A DNA stretch of 31,425 nucleotides from Rhizophagus sp. LPA8_4_AMF (GCA_021464525.1 JADRCO010000532.1:1-31425), one strand, 5' to 3'; shown: positions 20,898 through 30,715, counted from the stretch's first letter. Numbers and translations: made by a program. The notes: generated from the sequence alone by a model not told the origin.

Positions 20898-22281
20898 CTA
20901 AAAAGAATTCCCATCACAATTTTCATAAAAATTATCATATTTTGCAACTATCCCTTCCACCTTATACTTTTTAATTAAATTAACTATACCTACACTTTCA
21001 AACTTGGAGATAATTGTAATGAAATAGGAGGTCTTTCTTCCCAATTATCAAAGAAGTATTTTAAATATTCTATTTTAATTGACCTATTAATATTTTCTAC
21101 CCAAAATTTAAACATGAATAACTTAATTGGGGATGAATTTGCTAATACATTAAACAATTTGGTCCAATTAAAAATATAATCTGCACTATCAATAATTATA
21201 ATTAATTTATTTTGACAACTAATTAATAAATTTTCTTATTCTTTAATATTTTTATTTCTAATCGTTAACTTAAGATATTTAAGATTAGAACAATTTTGAT
21301 ATATAAATTGAATAATTTTTGTATTATCATTCTTAGTATGAGACACAAGATCAATCTCAATTTTTGTAAGGTGTCCATTTGTATTATTAATAAAATTTGT
21401 TAAAAGTTTTGATTGAAACACGACTAGCTTTTAAATTTTGTAATAAAGGTAAGGATAAATCTTCTAAAACATTCCAATTTTCATCAAAATAATTATCCAG
21501 TTCTAAATTTTTTAAATTTACAAAAGATGAAAGAATTTTAGTGACAGGAGGTTTTGTTGTTCGAAAATGTTGGATATTATTTGCATGTTTAACCAATGAA
21601 TTTTCAAGAATTTTACATGTTTCACTGGTTCTCCTAATATGAACGTCAAAATTAACCCTTTTCAAATTTTTTTGACTTTCAATCAATTTATCAATTCCAG
21701 CATTATTTTTAGTTTTTACAATATTTAAGATTTAATTCTTTAATAGATTGACAAATATCTTTTAACCAAAACAAAATATTATCAGTAGTACTACAATTAA
21801 GGGATTCTAATTCTGAAAGTAGATGTTTAATCTCGGGAATATGAAGTATTTGATCATTATATGTTTGTGGTGTATAGAAATGAGTAAATTTAATATTTCT
21901 ATTAGCAAAAAGTATGATGATTTCTTTTTTAATCATTAATATATGATTTATATTATTATAAACGTTATCAATAATTTCAAAAATTACATATAAATTCAAA
22001 TGTTTACAAAATCTAATATAATCAAATAAAGGTTTCTGATTTAAAGTTTTTATTCCTTGATTCTTTAATTTGTTTTTTGTTTCATCCGATAAATGTGAAA
22101 TTATTACATTTAATGATTTTTCTTTATTCGATTTTAATTGATACCAAGGATTTTTCCATAAAATTGGAATAATGATTTCACAACAAATTTTATTAGCTAA
22201 AAGGCAGAAATATAGTGTGTTTTTATCATATTGTAATTCTTCAAATATCAAATAAAGAATATCTGTATTTAACTTTGACAT
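20898..22281 (-). pseudogene. F-box domain protein, frameshifted
   Basis: Starts at the ATG at 22281 with an F-box (residues about 1-45: LNTDILYLIFEELQYDKNTL, then IPILWKNPW), as in the large glomeromycete F-box family that selects substrates for SCF ubiquitin ligases. The C-terminal part is leucine-rich-repeat-like (SSFVNLKNLELDNYF, NCSNLKYLKL). The reading frame breaks at about 21711 (one extra A in an A-run), at about 21420, at an in-frame TAA at 21236, and near 20990. After the last shift, the usual family ending, VNLIKKYKVEGIV, can be read to a stop at 20898. Joined, the length is about 460 codons, normal for the family. The damage is recent; some could be sequencing error at homopolymers. 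Confidence 0.8.
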
Positions 22282-22447
22282 TTTTATTTTAAAATAAAAA
22301 GGAATATTTCTAATATTTCTTTCAACTCGTATTTATTGTTTGTGGCGTGTTGCACAATGAAAAGTATTGTTATTGTGGTGTCACAAATGACCTAATTCTA
22401 TTATTACTTATTTATATAATTATGAAGCGCCATACTGATCAAAAGTC

Positions 22448-22620
22448 TGGGATTAAACCCTGGATTAAACCCTGGATTTATCCATATTTCCCTCTGGATA
22501 TGTAGATCCTGGATCAGATCCGGGGGTGAAAATAGATTAATCCATATTTCATCCCGGATTTTCCTATATTTCATCGGGAAATATGGATAAATCCAGGGTG
22601 AAATATGGATAAATCCAATT
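22448..22620. repeat. Foldback element with 21-bp perfect inverted repeat
   Basis: CTGGATTTATCCATATTTCCC at 22472-22492 is perfectly complementary to 22576-22596, with an 83-base loop. The left side also contains GGATTAAACCCT twice in tandem, and the right side contains GAAATATGGATAAATCC twice. The loop has GATCCTGGATCAGATCCGG and other GGAT words. Similar GGATC words crowd the ends of the hAT element at 27.1-30.5 kb, so it may be a small non-autonomous hAT relative. There is no ORF. Confidence 0.55.
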
Positions 22621-22924
22621 TCACCAATATCTTATAAATTCTTTAAAAAAAAACACGCAACTACTATTAAACATTTAAGAATTTATTATGTAATTCTTTA
22701 TATTTTTATGTGTTTAAGACCATTAAAATGTAATTGGACGCAAGATAATCAATCATTTTTGATTTTAATAATTACTCTTTAATTGGATCAATATATTTCT
22801 GCTAATCCAATTAAATATGATCATCTTTTTAAATAGAAAAATTAAGAAATTAAAGTCCTGAAAGTGATTTAATTGCATCAAACAATTAATGTATCCGTAA
22901 ATATAAGTTAATCTATCAAATCTA
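22621..22924. other. Intergenic DNA, nothing recognised
   Basis: AT-rich with no supported ORF, between the foldback element and the old F-box relic. Confidence 0.4.
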
Positions 22925-23044
22925 TCAAATTATTTTTAAATCTAAATAATTACAAAATTTAATATAATTAAATAAAGGCTTACAGAAATTTAGTAAAGTA
23001 TAAATTCTTTTACTTATAAAATATTTTTTGGCATTTCTGATAAA
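22925..23044 (-). pseudogene. Old F-box family relic
   Basis: A 39-codon open stretch contains KPLFNYIKFCNYLDLKII. It closely parallels KPLFDYIRFCKHLNLYVI of the F-box gene at 20898-22281, downstream of the F-box itself. The DNA also aligns (for example AATATAATTAAATAAAGGCTT here against AATATAATCAAATAAAGGTTT). Nothing else of that gene survives nearby. Confidence 0.55.
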
Positions 23045-23165
23045 TTTGAATATTATCATGTTTAATTAACTTCGCATCAACATTATCTCTTAATAAAAGA
23101 GTGTATCCATAATCTTCATATTTGGCCATCATTATAATTTTACTTGAAAGGAACTTAACAAACAT
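23010..23165 (-). CDS. Possible 51-aa ORF, orphan
   Basis: An ATG-started frame of 51 codons begins MFVKFLSSKIIMMAKYEDYG and continues as a charged helical sequence (LLLRDNVDAKLIKHDNIQ). It overlaps the F-box relic in another frame at its 3' end. The composition is coding-like. It may be a fragment of a larger lost gene; no domain was recognised. Confidence 0.25.
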   Translation of the reverse strand: MFVKFLSSKIIMMAKYEDYGYTLLLRDNVDAKLIKHDNIQIYQKCQKIFYK

Positions 23166-23376
23166 AAAATTACAATTATATGACTCACATAGGAATTACA
23201 TCTAATATTACGTTAAAATCACTAAATCCATACGTATGAATTGTCCCTACTTGTAAAGAATTTAAGAGTGTTTAGAATAGTTAATAAGAAGTATGGTAAA
23301 TAAAATTTATATTGCTTTACTTGTAAAAATCAAATTATCAAATAATATACAGTTAATTACATACAATTTATTAATT

Positions 23377-23445
23377 TGCTCATATTGATTAGATTCAAAT
23401 TGCTAAGGAATAGGATAAATAATAAACTATTTAAAATATAGTAAT
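23377..23445 (-). repeat. Duplicate copy of the nuclease gene promoter and start codon
   Basis: About 65 bases here match 25448-25516 at a constant offset of 2071, including ATGAGCAA on the minus strand and ATTCAAATTGCTAAGGA. After the ATG the duplicate reads only a few codons before a stop, so it is a promoter without its gene. An AG-rich tract lies on its right, as with the other copy. Confidence 0.75.
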
Positions 23446-23800
23446 AATAAAAAATTTTAATAAACTGTTAAGAAAGAATAAAAAGAATAGAATAGTAAAA
23501 AACAAAAAAATAAAGAATTTTATAATAATTTAGTAAAAAAATTTTTATTAAGAAATAAGAAATAAAGAGAATAGAATAAAGAAGAGAAAGAATAAAGGAT
23601 TAAGAAAGGATTTAATAAATTGTAATAAATATAACAGAAAGAGTAAAGAATAAAGGATAAGAATTTGAATAAAAGAAATAAAATTTGTTAAGAAATAATA
23701 GAATAGAAAGAGTAAAGTATAAAGAATTAAGGATAAGTAAGAATGAATAATAGAAATTAAAGAGAAGAATAGAAAGAAAATAAAGAATTAAATATATGCT
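23446..23800 (+). repeat. AG-rich degenerate repeat, left copy
   Basis: Low-complexity purine DNA is built from variants of AGAATAAAGAATAGAA. It ends 13 bases before the stop codon of the nuclease-like gene and would lie in its 3' flank. The same composition occurs upstream of that gene at 25517-25985. Confidence 0.75.
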
Positions 23801-23812
23801 AAACCAAATATA

Positions 23813-25454
23813 TTAAATCTTATTATATATATAGTTAGTTGTTACTTCATTAGCAGATTTCCATAAAATGTGACGAAAACCTATTACTAATATAACAAAC
23901 CCCTTTAACTTATTAGGTTTAGATTTTATTATTTTAATACGTTCATCAAATACTCCTGAGCTAGAATAGTTTATAGCTTTTCCTTTTGAAATTATTTTCA
24001 TATATGAATTTAATTGATTCAACCCATTATTTAATGTTTCACCTATAGTTGTCAATTTTGTCTTTTTTTCTTCCTTTGACCAATATGTATATGATCTTTT
24101 TAATACAGATTCTTCATTTTCCTTTTCAAGTATTTTATCTAGATTTTCAAGTTCATTTGCACCAAAGTTATTTTTCTGATTGCTATTAATAAGTCCAACT
24201 AATGATATATATTTTAATTCCAAAATAATATTATTATCTCCTTCACTATTTAAAATAAAAATGTCTGAATAACCAAAACGACCTGAGCCTTTTGGCTTTT
24301 TACCATTCATTACTAATGTAAGTTCTGGAATACAGTACTTTAATGGCAAAAGATTTTCTACAATTGCTTGAAGTACAGGTTCATTTGCTGATGATAGAGA
24401 CATCCGTGATCTTGATAGTAAAGTAGTCTTTAGAATTTTAATAAAAGGTATGATGTTATCTGCAATAAGACTTTCATATGCTGAAGCAATAAGAAGTGCA
24501 TTATCAATGACTTGGATATATGCTAAATTATTCTTATTTTGTTTTAGAATTTGGCTTTGTCTCCTCCAGTATTCTAATGAATAATTATTAAACATAATTT
24601 AGTATCATATTGCATATATATAAATGTGAAAAGAAATAGTGTAATCATTATAACTTGCCATTAGATGAACTTTCTGTATCAGTATCATCATCTCTTACTC
24701 TTTTCAGTTCTCCCTTTTGTTTAACTTGAAGAGTAATATTTTCAGTATTCTTTTTAGTTTTATTATCTAGTTGGGAAGTTTCAGATAATTTTATAGCAGA
24801 TGCTTTATTTAAGTAAGGTGTAATAGCAGGTACTAAATTTTCTTTTTTATGTTCTTTAATAATCCTTTGCCAGAAATTTTGACAATACTTCATACAACGA
24901 AAGTGTTCTTCATTTACCTGTTGTAAGAAAGAAATTATTAGCAGTGCATCAAAATTTTATTTAGTGATAAAAGAAGGTACATAGCCAATTCCTCCTCCAG
25001 AATTAGCAGACTTATATCAACTACAAAATTAGGGTGCCCAAAATGAGATCTATGGGTTGGTTACCAAGATGTCAAGATCAGTAATTCTCCTAAGTCAAGA
25101 CGCAATCAACTTAGGAGTTACCCTAACTTTGCAAAATAAAAAATGACCCACCTTATTCTTTATTTCAACATAAGTTTCCTGATTGAACAGAGATTTTGCT
25201 TCCTTTAGAAAGCGATAAAACCAAATAGTATCAAGATTATCACATGTATCTGTAGGTGATATTGAAGCAGTAATAATATCATTGCTAAAATCTAAAAATC
25301 CACGATATGATGATTTACTACCTCGTTCTTTTAAATAAGAAATTATAACTAGATATCAAAATGTTGGTTAATAACCAAATAAAGTTGTAAATAAATATTA
25401 CAAATTAAACTACTTTTCATTGGACTTACCATTTTGGCCAGAATAGTTGCTCAT
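23813..25454 (-). CDS. PD-(D/E)XK nuclease-like protein with orphan N-terminal domain
   Basis: Proposed minus-strand exons are 25454-25430, 25348-25152, 24917-24659 and 24573-23813, giving 413 aa. Introns 1 and 2 are GT-AG (81 and 234 nt). Intron 3 (85 nt) has a GCAAGT donor, so it would be a GC-AG intron; it joins ...TESSSN to EYWRRQSQ in frame. Without that splice there are two ORFs, 163 and 260 aa, 52 bases apart. Residues 1-115 are an unrecognised domain (contains DNLDTIWFYRFLKEAKSLFN). Residues 115-160 are a charged linker with KRVRDDDTDTESSS. Residues 220-413 resemble PD-(D/E)XK/DUF1703-type nuclease domains: Glu in EPVLQAIVE (225, 233), Asp264 in GRFGYSDIFIL, Glu279 and Lys281 in ILELKYI, and Gln347 in LNQLNSY. 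All expected catalytic residues are present. No AAA ATPase domain, often fused to this nuclease, is seen. Function and target are unknown. Confidence 0.7.
25018..25138. repeat. Nested palindromic insert inside an intron
   Basis: It lies in the 234-nt intron 2 of the nuclease-like gene, which is more than twice as long as the other introns. It contains CTCCTAAGT (25087-25095) with ACTTAGGAG (25109-25117), a 9-bp perfect stem with a 13-base loop, and outer TTAGGGT (25029-25035) with ACCCTAA (25120-25126). TTAGGGTGCCCAAAATGAG resembles a Tc1-type terminus. It is probably a small MITE relic. Confidence 0.45.
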
Positions 25455-25516
25455 ATTTATTATATTCAAATTGCTAAGGAGTAGGGTAAATAATGAATTA
25501 TTTAATAATAAATTGA
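25455..25516 (-). promoter_or_regulatory. Promoter-proximal region of the nuclease-like gene
   Basis: These are the 60 bases directly before the ATG at 25454. They are duplicated at 23384-23445, downstream of the gene. The region is AT-rich, holds ATTCAAATTGCTAAGGAGTAGGG, and is followed upstream by the AG-rich tract. Transcription signals are inferred only from position. Confidence 0.4.
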
Positions 25517-25985
25517 AAGTAGTTAATAAAGAAAGAATATAATAATTATTGTTAAGAATAAAGAATAAAAAGAATAGTATATCTGTAGACAATAAAAAAA
25601 ATAAAGTAAAGTAATTATTGTTAAGAATAAAGAATAAAAAGAATAGTATATTTGTAAACAATAAAAAAATAAAGTAAATTAGTTTAGTTAATAATAATTA
25701 GTTAAGAAAGAATAAGAAATGGAAAGATTAGAATAAAGAATATAATGAATAAAAAGTTAAGAAAGATTTAATAAATTTTAAAAATGAATAAATATAACAG
25801 AAAGAATAAAGAATCAAAGTTTGAACAAAAGAATAAAGAATAGAAAGAGAAAAAATAAAAAATTCAAATAAAATAAAAAATTTGTTTATAAATAGTTAGG
25901 AAATAATAATGAATAAAAAGAATAGAATAGTTAAGAGAAATAAAGTGAAATTAAATTTTTATAAATATATAAATATATATATTTG
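25517..25985 (+). repeat. AG-rich degenerate repeat, right copy
   Basis: Purine-rich low-complexity DNA like that at 23446-23800. It includes a nearly exact internal direct repeat, TAATTATTGTTAAGAATAAAG followed by AATAAAAAGAATAGTATAT, at 25543-25583 and again at 25613-25653 (70-bp period). It lies upstream of the nuclease-like gene. Confidence 0.75.
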
Positions 25986-27104
25986 TTGCTAAGTAAAATA
26001 AAGAAAAATTGAATTTAAAAAGTATATAGGATGGGTATCTTAATTATATATATATATATTTGCAGGCAATAAGACTTGGAATGACATATTAATGTTAATG
26101 ATTGCATAGAATTACATTATTTACTAAGCATGATAGTTCAGTTCAAAGTAATTTAATGTCAACGTAAATTATAAATAAGTAATATTATTTGGGCTGACAC
26201 ATTGATGTGAATATACATTATTAGTCAAATCAAATAATATAATTAAATAAATATAAATGTATCAGTCAAAGTCAATGTATTACATATTCTTTATTAATAT
26301 TGAGTCAATATTATCATGCATTTCTAGTCCAGTAATTAATAAAAAACATGTAATGTATTTCATTGTAGGCAGCATGACTTGGACTGACACATTGATGTGA
26401 ATCAAAAGTCTAGTATAGTCACATTACCAGTTAATATGAAAAAAAGTACTATTACATTTAATTACATTAATTAATATATATCTTTTTAAGCTGAATTTTT
26501 AACTTTCTTTTTATAATATTGAATAATATTACTACCAAAGAATTGATATTAATGGTTACTTTCAAATTTACTGACCAGCCAAATGAGTCATACTGAGACT
26601 TCTTCTAAATTCTAGTCTTAAATCAAGATTATCTATATAAATTTTATTTATCATTTTAAAATCCCATTAATTTTCACATTATTACTTGTTTTATTTTAGC
26701 ATTATAATTTTAGAGTAAATAAATTATGATAACAAAATAAAAAAAGAAGTAAAATAATTGATATTAACTAAAATATAAAATTATGCTATATAGAAAAAAT
26801 GCCTTAAATTTTTTTTTCATAAATCATTTTTGCATAACTATTATATATGATATCATTAGGTTGATTTAAATTTGTTGTTATAGTATTATTCTTCACCACT
26901 CCGAATAAATTTAGAATCAAGCCAATAAAAAAATTATATTGAAATGTAATGTATACTTCAAATATTAAAAAGCAATTTTGGCTAAATAATCCAAATTTTG
27001 ACTTGCATTTTAAATTTTGTTCACTTAGTATTTTTCACAAATTATGTGATTCTTATAATAAGGAATTGTCCAATAATCTTTTAGTATTATAATGACAAAT
27101 GGAT
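25986..27104. other. Intergenic DNA with short dispersed direct repeats
   Basis: CTGACACATTGATGTGAAT occurs at 26194-26212 and 26384-26402, and a weaker copy follows GACTTGGAATGACATATTAATG near 26071-26092. The phrase GGCA-(A/G)-(C/T)A-GACTTGGA precedes two of them. The rest is plain AT-rich DNA with no ORF. Confidence 0.5.
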
Positions 27105-27484
27105 TATAGTGTAGTTAGCCAAAATATTCAGCCACATTCCTGATTGTTGATCATCCAGACCCAGTTCAATAGCCAAAATATCATGGAATTTCATAACAGA
27201 TCTACATCTGAGTAGTGATCTGATCCTATGCTTGAAAAGCCATCCGGATTCAATCCAGATTTCTCCAGTTGAATCTGGATGATAATTTGTATCCAAAAAT
27301 TTAGCAGATTATCTGAACTTTAACGGATCCATCCTTAATTTAGGATCCATCCAGATCTATCCCAGTCTATTTATAGAAAATTCATATTTATTCAAAATGT
27401 ACAAACATACAATTTATAAATTTAAACAAAAAAAAGTTTTATAACTTTTATCCAATATAATTTTATTATGTATAATATTATATA

Positions 27485-27615
27485 GTTATTAGGCATGGAG
27501 TATTCAATATGAAGGTGAGTGTTGAATGATTGGCTGTCATTGTGCCACGCAGTGGCACATGACAACAATCATTCAATATCCCACCGCAATATTGAATAAC
27601 GAAATGCCTAATAAC
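27485..27615. mobile_element. 131-bp near-perfect hairpin (foldback MITE)
   Basis: The arms pair over almost the whole length: GTTATTAGGCAT with ATGCCTAATAAC at the ends, then TATTCAATAT with ATATTGAATA, GGTG with CACC, TTGAATGATTG with CAATCATTCAA (one internal difference), and a core GTGCCAC-gca-GTGGCAC (27542-27558). The three-base loop makes it a long snap-back structure. It lies within the 3' side of the hAT element and has no ORF of its own. Confidence 0.85.
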
Positions 27616-27617
27616 GG

Positions 27618-27860
27618 TTATATCCCTGGTAGCCTTACTGATCATGATAAATTGGATACTACATCAATGTTAAAGCAAATTTGGAAAATATTTGATTCCA
27701 ATATTTGCTCTTTTTTGTGTAAATAACATTTTATTAAGGTGGATATAAAGTAAAACTGTGACCATAAGCAATAAATGATATCTGGCAATAAATGACATAA
27801 CATGCCGAATATGAGGAAAAATATTGGCATCATAATCCTATGGGATACCAGATATAATAA
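27618..27860. repeat. Second small inverted-repeat element
   Basis: The left end TTATATCCCTGGTAGCC is a weak inverted match of the right end (TGGGATACCAGATATAA near 27840-27858). On the right is a hairpin with ATATCTGG/CCAGATAT outside and ATGCC-g-AATAT/ATATTGGCAT inside (27779-27856). It directly adjoins the 131-bp hairpin. Confidence 0.35.
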
Positions 27861-27938
27861 TATATAAAAACATTAAATGAAAATAAAATGTATTATTTAT
27901 TATCACTTTAAAGTTTGCACCATTTCTTCAATTTCATC

Positions 27939-30215
27939 CTATTCTTTTGCAAAAACTTGCATAGAATTAAGATTCCTTTTCAAGAAAAGCATTTTACCAG
28001 CCAAATCTGTATCCAACCATGTTCTTTTTACTGTAATTAGATTATTAGCATGTGAAAATAATCTTTCACTTGAAACAGAAGTTGCTGGTATTCCAAGGTA
28101 TTTGTAAGCAATTTGAGATAATTTTGGAAAAATTTGTGCACATGTATGCCCACTACCAATCTAATGGATTTCTGTCTCAAGTGCGGATGGCATATTAAAT
28201 AATTATTTATTTCATCACTATTATTATTACTTGAATTTAATCGACCTACTTTTTTAATTTTCATTTGTCGGCATTGATGATATTCTTTATGTGAATGTAA
28301 TGAAGCTTCTGTATCTTGAATAGGTGTAATTGAATCATTTGAGGGTTCTATTACTTGTGGTGATTTATCTAAAAAATTAGTTGATAATTCTTCACGAAGT
28401 TTTTGAATAATTCTGTTTTTATCATCTTCTAATTCCATAATATCCAATTCTTTATAGCGAAGGTCTAATAAGGATGCAATTAAACCAGCATCATTTGGTT
28501 TATCCCAATAAAAAATTAATGAACTGTAAATATTTTTCTTTACATTCTTCGAAACTCCTTCTGTATTTAATGGATCCCTAATGGAAATTCTTTTATTTGT
28601 AATATTGCTTATAACTTCTTCATCTTCAACTTCAATAGGTGTTGCTCCAATATCTTCAGATTCAAATACAGTATTTTCATCATGATGGCTAACATTATCT
28701 GATGGCAAATTGTAAGCCATATTAAAAATAAGCTCTTTGATAATTGATATCATATTGCTAAATGTATGTAAGTTCCTCCTGAAAAATCTTTTGTTGCTCT
28801 CTCAAATGGTGTTAAAAGATCAACTAATTGGTCCAATAATTCCCATTTTTCCTCAGACAACATTATTTTTCTTAATTTATTGCCATCCTTTTTATCCTCT
28901 CTATTGGTACTTGTACATAAATCAGCTTGGAGTTGAATTATTGTGTCTTTGAGATAAAAAAGTTGATCCCAAGCATAATAGAATGAATTCCATCTTGTGA
29001 AAACATCTTGAATACAATGTAAAATATCTTTATAACCTAATTTTCACTGTGTTGCTTCTAATCTTTCTATCTGCCTTTGAGTTGAAAAAAATAGACTATT
29101 CATTTTACACGTGCAACAAGAATTTCTGCAGCTGCCAATTCTTTTTCAATGGCTAATTGGAGGGTATGTGCTGCACATGGAAGTCTCTGAATACTTTCAC
29201 AATTATTTTTCTGAATTAGAAAGAGAAATGCTGCTTTCATGTTTGAGCCATTATCAGTAATGATAGTTATTACTTGTTCTTCAAGATTTCAACTTGTAAT
29301 GCATTGGTAAAGTAACTCAGCAATGTTTTTAGCGGTATGGGGGAAGGAGCATACATCATCTCTAACATTACATCTAATTTTAAAATCTGGTGATAATTCA
29401 TGTCATGGTAATACCTAGATATCCATGTCTAGCTCTACTTAACCAAAGATCGGTGGTAAGAGATACTGATGTAACCATTTCATTTAGAAGGTTCTTCAAA
29501 TTTTCACGATTATAGTTATAACTTTTAGATATTATTGTTTTGACTTTTTGCTCTCCAGGCATAACAAAGGAAGGATCAAAATTATAAATTTTTTTCTTTG
29601 TATGCTGGATTTGTAACTGTAGAAATGAGCTGATCAGTAATTAACATCCATTTAAGCATAGATTCTTCTCGTTATTTTTGGATATGTTTGGATGAGGATG
29701 ATGAAGTTTGGCAAAATCTGTAATTTTTGTATTTTATAACTAAAAAAATTCATTAATTTTTAATTTAATAGAATAATAACTTCAAAACAATAAGTTTAAA
29801 ACATATTTTTTTTGATTTTTTAGAAGTATTTTCACTTTCTTCATTTTTGTTAACAATATGATGAATATCTCATAAATGTGCAATAAGATTTCCTGTTGAA
29901 GATCCAGCATTTCTATACATTTGACTACATATACTGCCATTATCATCTAAGATTTTGCAAACTTGAACTTCTTCACCCTTTGACTTGAGATATTTTCAAA
30001 ATATTGTCTTGTAAATGAAGATTTTTTTCTTTTATTTGTAGAATTTACATTCAATTCTGTATTTATTTCTTAGATTTATTAATATTTATAAAACAAATTG
30101 AACAACTGCTTAATACACCTTTTCTGTTGAATCTGATCTATTTATTGCTTCAATAAATGTAAATTCCTGAAACAAGGTTTGATCGGTCTCATTATCAATT
30201 TCTTCTTGCAATATT
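27939..30215 (-). pseudogene. hAT transposase (BED finger, RNase-H-like, dimerisation domain)
   Basis: Read on the minus strand, fragments run in family order. An N-terminal exon (about 30215-30125) contains DNETDQTLFQEFTFIEAINR. A BED zinc finger region (about 29995-29850) has VCKILDDNGSICSQMY and GNLIAHL-stop-DIHH. The catalytic domain includes SVSLTTDLWLSRARHGYLGI (about 29470-29410), then VITIITDNGSNMKAAFLFL and LPCAAHTLQLAIEKELAAAE. The C-terminal hAT dimerisation region has YLGIPATSVSSERLFSHANN and KMLFLKRNLNS, ending with TAG at 27939-27941. Stops and frame changes occur throughout (for example near 28165, 28200, 29100, 29410 and 29600). A 238-codon ORF (28037-28753) covers the linker and runs into a wrong frame at its end. 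It is inactive. Confidence 0.85.
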
Positions 30216-30560
30216 GTTAGGATTTAAGAAAAAAATGTAACATTGATTATCAATCTGATCAATACAATTATATAATTTAATACAGATTACAATCCGTTAA
30301 TCTCTATCCATCATCTGTTTCATAACAGATCAGATCCATCCTAAAATTTCAGATTAGGATATCCAAGTGGATCTGTAAAATAGGATCTATCTGGATTTAT
30401 TGGATTTAGGATCAGATCACTACATCTGAGCTGGGTTCATATGATCAGCAATCAGAAATGTGGCTGAAATATTTTGGCTAACTATACCATAATAATTATT
30501 GGTGTTATATAAATTATTTGACATTTGCCATTTCACAAATAATCTGCAGCAGCAAATACT

Positions 30561-30590
30561 AGCCCTGTTCAATTCTAGACCAGATCAGAT
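30561..30590 (+). other. Possible left end of the Harbinger element
   Basis: CTAGCCCTGTTCAATTCTAG, preceded by a T-rich/A-rich junction, lies about 155 bases before the transposase ATG and resembles the CCTGTTCAATTC-type ends of Harbinger/Tourist elements. The matching right end is not in the window, so this is speculative. Confidence 0.2.
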
Positions 30591-30715
30591 TTATCGAAAA
30601 AAATGTAGCCAATCAAACTGTTATTACAATTGAGTACAATTTTGGTTGATCAGATCGGTTATATTGCATGTAATAGATACGTGATTGGTGTTTGCATTTT
30701 CTTTTACGTTGTAAT

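Larger units (their letters stand above)
27105..30491. mobile_element. Decayed hAT transposon
   Basis: The left end TATAGTGTAGTTAGCC (27105-27120) and right end (30476-30491) are inverted copies with two differences. Homology continues inward through AAAATATT(T)CAGCCACATT, CTGATTG, TGATCAT and GACCCAG/GAACCCAG. A further shared inverted 16-mer, GTAGTGATCTGATCCT, lies at 27212-27227 and 30408-30423. Subterminal DNA at both ends is full of GGATC/GATCC words, as expected for sites bound by the transposase BED finger. The interior is a hAT transposase pseudogene on the minus strand. I could not see an 8-bp target duplication. Two small hairpin elements are inserted on the left side. Confidence 0.7.

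Noticed and set aside
25410-25661. 83-codon minus-strand ORF
   Set aside because: Its last codons are the true first exon of the nuclease-like gene, but the upstream part is promoter and AG-rich tract, and the end reads into intron 1.
27087-27296. 69-codon minus-strand ORF
   Set aside because: Overlaps the hAT terminal inverted repeat and subterminal motifs, so it is not a gene.
27526-27833. Two ORFs on opposite strands (27526-27726 and 27642-27833)
   Set aside because: They overlap the hairpin element and the second inverted-repeat element and have no protein features.
27877-28107. 76-codon plus-strand ORF
   Set aside because: Antisense to the hAT dimerisation region, which is the real coding remnant.
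28737-28952. 71-codon plus-strand ORF
   Set aside because: Antisense to the hAT transposase catalytic region.
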